Origin: Psoroptes ovis
Taxonomy: Eukaryota; Arthropoda; Arachnida; Sarcoptiformes; Psoroptidae
Length of the DNA: 64,000 nucleotides
Assembly (NCBI GenBank): GCA_002943765.1
Contig: PQWQ01000010.1
Location: forward strand, 994,501-1,058,500
Direction: 5' to 3'
In this document: positions 62,501 through 64,000 of the stretch, one piece after another
Position numbering within the stretch: the stretch's first letter is position 1
Layout: every line of letters starts with the position of its first letter
The notes under the pieces: generated by a model
Databases searched by the model: none
The model's input: only the letters and a program-made list of their open reading frames with translations
What the model was told of the DNA's origin: nothing
Translations under genes and position numbers: made by a program

Positions 62501-63294
62501 AATTCTTCAAGACCATAGTTTGAATTTGTATAATTCTGATCAAAATGAAGAATTTTGCATATTTCAAGCTTGCGGATCATCGCGAGAGAAAAAAATTGTT
62601 CATCAAATTCAAATCAATTCGTAATTCAAAATTTTCCCATAAAATTAAAATTGAAAATCATTGAAAATCTCAGGGAAATCATCGGGAAATCTTTGACAAA
62701 TCAAGCAACCAAGCAAACGTAATCAAACCAAACGATCAGAAAAAAATTATGTTCAAATTTGCCATGGTTTACCATTGGTTATTCGCCATTGAATCCATGA
62801 TAATATAATCGATTCAATCGTGATGAAAAAACAATGTGATTCCAGTTTATTTTGTGAAATTTTTAATTTTCCATGGAACACAACAAAAAACAAGCGTAAC
62901 GAATCTTGATGATAATGTGTGTTTACTACAACCACCACCATCGTTGTCAATTGACGGTGGTTATCATGCTATATTATGGTGGTCTATTTTTGTTTTTCCT
63001 GATCTGGTTTAAATTATATTTCATCTATGTGTTATCAGATTTTTGAAAAAATTCATTTCAATTGAATTGAATTGAAATCGAAATAAAATCATCAAACAAG
63101 ATTTCAAATAAAAAAAACAAAAATTTTTCAAAAAAATCTAAAACTAAAACGTGTGCGTGTGTGTCAAATGGTTATTATTATTTGAATGGTTCTCTATTTG
63201 ATGGTACGCGTATATGCACACGTATACCGTTTTTGAATTTGTTGAATTTGTTTGTGAACACACACATTAATTCAAATGTGTCTAAGCATCTCTA
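47551..63294. other. gene-poor stretch, about 15.7 kb
   Basis: No coding region, rRNA or tRNA could be supported. It holds T- and A-runs (47813-47834, 57551-57570, 60191-60213), (CA)n at 59862-59879, (AAT)n and (TTA)n patches, and AAATTTTAAAATTT-type palindromes near 58115. Frames at 48681-48896 (minus, 71 residues, slightly GC-richer) and 48974-49042 (plus, Ala-rich) are the only ones with any coding feel and remain unsupported. Large introns or regulatory DNA of genes outside the window are possible. Confidence 0.45.
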
Positions 63295-63564
63295 ATGATG
63301 ATGATCATGAATTCAATGATTTTGTGGATGAAATTTATGAAGAATTTTTGTAAAAAACATCAGCTTAATGAGCCGTAAGTGACAAAATAAATGAGAATTT
63401 TTCATTTTTTGAAAAATTGAAAATTTTCAATTTATTTTTTATCAAAAATTTATCAAATATTTTTCATTTAATTCAATGAAAACTGAAATTTTTTTTTTCA
63501 CAGAATTTCACTACTTGAATACACACATGCAGCGTTTATCGGCGCGTTAAGCAGTTATCTCTGA
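63295..63564 (+). CDS. possible two-exon micro-gene, 46 residues
   Basis: An ATG frame at 63295-63374 ends at a perfect donor (CC|GTAAGT). A T-tract acceptor TTTTTTTTTTCACAG at 63490-63503 leads into 63504-63564, in frame, ending at TGA. The joined product begins MMMIMNSMILWMKFMKNF and ends ISLLEYTHAAFIGALSSYL, amphipathic with a short hydrophobic end. The codons of exon 2 are GC-richer than the surroundings. The product is too short for family recognition, and these could equally be small exons of a longer gene or chance signals. Confidence 0.25.
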
Positions 63565-64000
63565 ATTCGTTGATGTTTTAGTTTCATTGAATTTGTTGAA
63601 TTTTGTTAAACAAAAATGAAATTAAGAGAAAAACTTGTTCAATGACATTCAATGATTTCTGAAGAATTGATGATAATTGATGTTTCTTTTAATAATAATG
63701 AAGATAATACTCGAAGATACATTGGGTTTTTTTTTTCAATTTATTTATTTTTCAAAGAGACAAAAAATAAAAAATAATTATCTTTGATTTTTTTTTACAT
63801 TTTGGTGGTTTCTATCTAAATGATGATGTGAATAATGTCTTTATGAGGTTTGTGGTTCTATGTTCAACATGAGAAACATTGAACAAACGTAGTAATGATC
63901 AGTATGACCAGAACGATAAATTGATTTTGTATGAACAAAAAACCAATGATGATAATTCCCAAATGAAATTTTTTCCAAAATCAATTGAATATCAATTGAT
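63565..64000. other. AT-rich right edge, no gene seen
   Basis: AT-rich sequence with T-runs near 63729 and 63790. No coding frame, RNA gene or transposon end is supported in these 436 bp. Confidence 0.45.

Noticed and set aside
62292..62624. 110-codon plus-strand frame
   Set aside because: No recognisable family, no upstream ATG context and composition equal to the surroundings.
1..64000. tRNA genes, CRISPR arrays or bacterial-style operators
   Set aside because: No cloverleaf with both A and B boxes at proper spacing and no direct-repeat/spacer arrays were seen; the DNA is eukaryotic.

Overview
The window is eukaryotic. It is strongly AT-rich and gene-dense in its first 45 kb, with short introns (about 55-125 bp) and many CAA/CAG, AAT and GAT runs that code for Q, N and D. 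Gene content is arthropod: an arginine kinase rather than a creatine kinase, a ZYG11-type LRR/ARM protein, a CD36-family receptor, an SLC38 transporter, a PRDM8/ZNF488-type zinc-finger protein, and 5S rRNA genes. Compactness, composition and gene types resemble an astigmatid mite (house-dust-mite-like); that assignment is inference and was not checked by any search.

Layout. 1-675: C-terminal end of an LRR-like protein entering from the left. 944-1849: first member of a secreted 12-cysteine family (three exons). 4-9 kb: a small unrecognised gene, a divergent intronless arginine kinase and two four-helix membrane proteins, all on the minus strand. 11.4-13.2 kb: a 94-bp mariner-type MITE, a truncated and frameshifted riboflavin-transporter pseudogene, and a single-helix Ser-rich membrane protein. 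14.3-19.5 kb: an SLC38A7-like transporter, an orphan secreted protein with an acidic tail, and a LAPTM-like four-helix protein. 20.4 kb: a hAT-like MITE. 22.2 kb: a small zinc-finger protein. 23.0-23.4 kb: two tandem 5S rRNA genes. 24.7-28.1 kb: a ZYG11 homologue (five exons). 29.0-34.4 kb: three tandem members of the 12-cysteine family. 35.6-38.6 kb: an EF-hand/PPP-fold pseudophosphatase. 38.7-45.7 kb: another four-helix protein, a CD36-family receptor with a GC-AG intron, a coiled-coil protein, and the PRDM8-like protein. 45.7-64 kb: a gene-poor stretch of about 18 kb with simple repeats, one conspicuous GC-rich island (47421-47550) and a possible two-exon micro-gene at 63295-63564.

How they fit together. 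No operon-like or pathway cluster is evident. The clearest organised unit is the 12-cysteine family: four genes, all minus strand, with two phase-2 introns at homologous places, twelve cysteines at matching positions, and a CysCys pair encoded across intron 2. I recognise only the general look of an uncharacterised arthropod secreted family. Two other themes are small four-helix membrane proteins (four loci) and enzyme-derived proteins with changed active sites (the arginine kinase, and the phosphatase-like protein that has lost most metal ligands). Several neighbours are tail to tail with short gaps (18528/18600, 38619/38725, 43061/43319).
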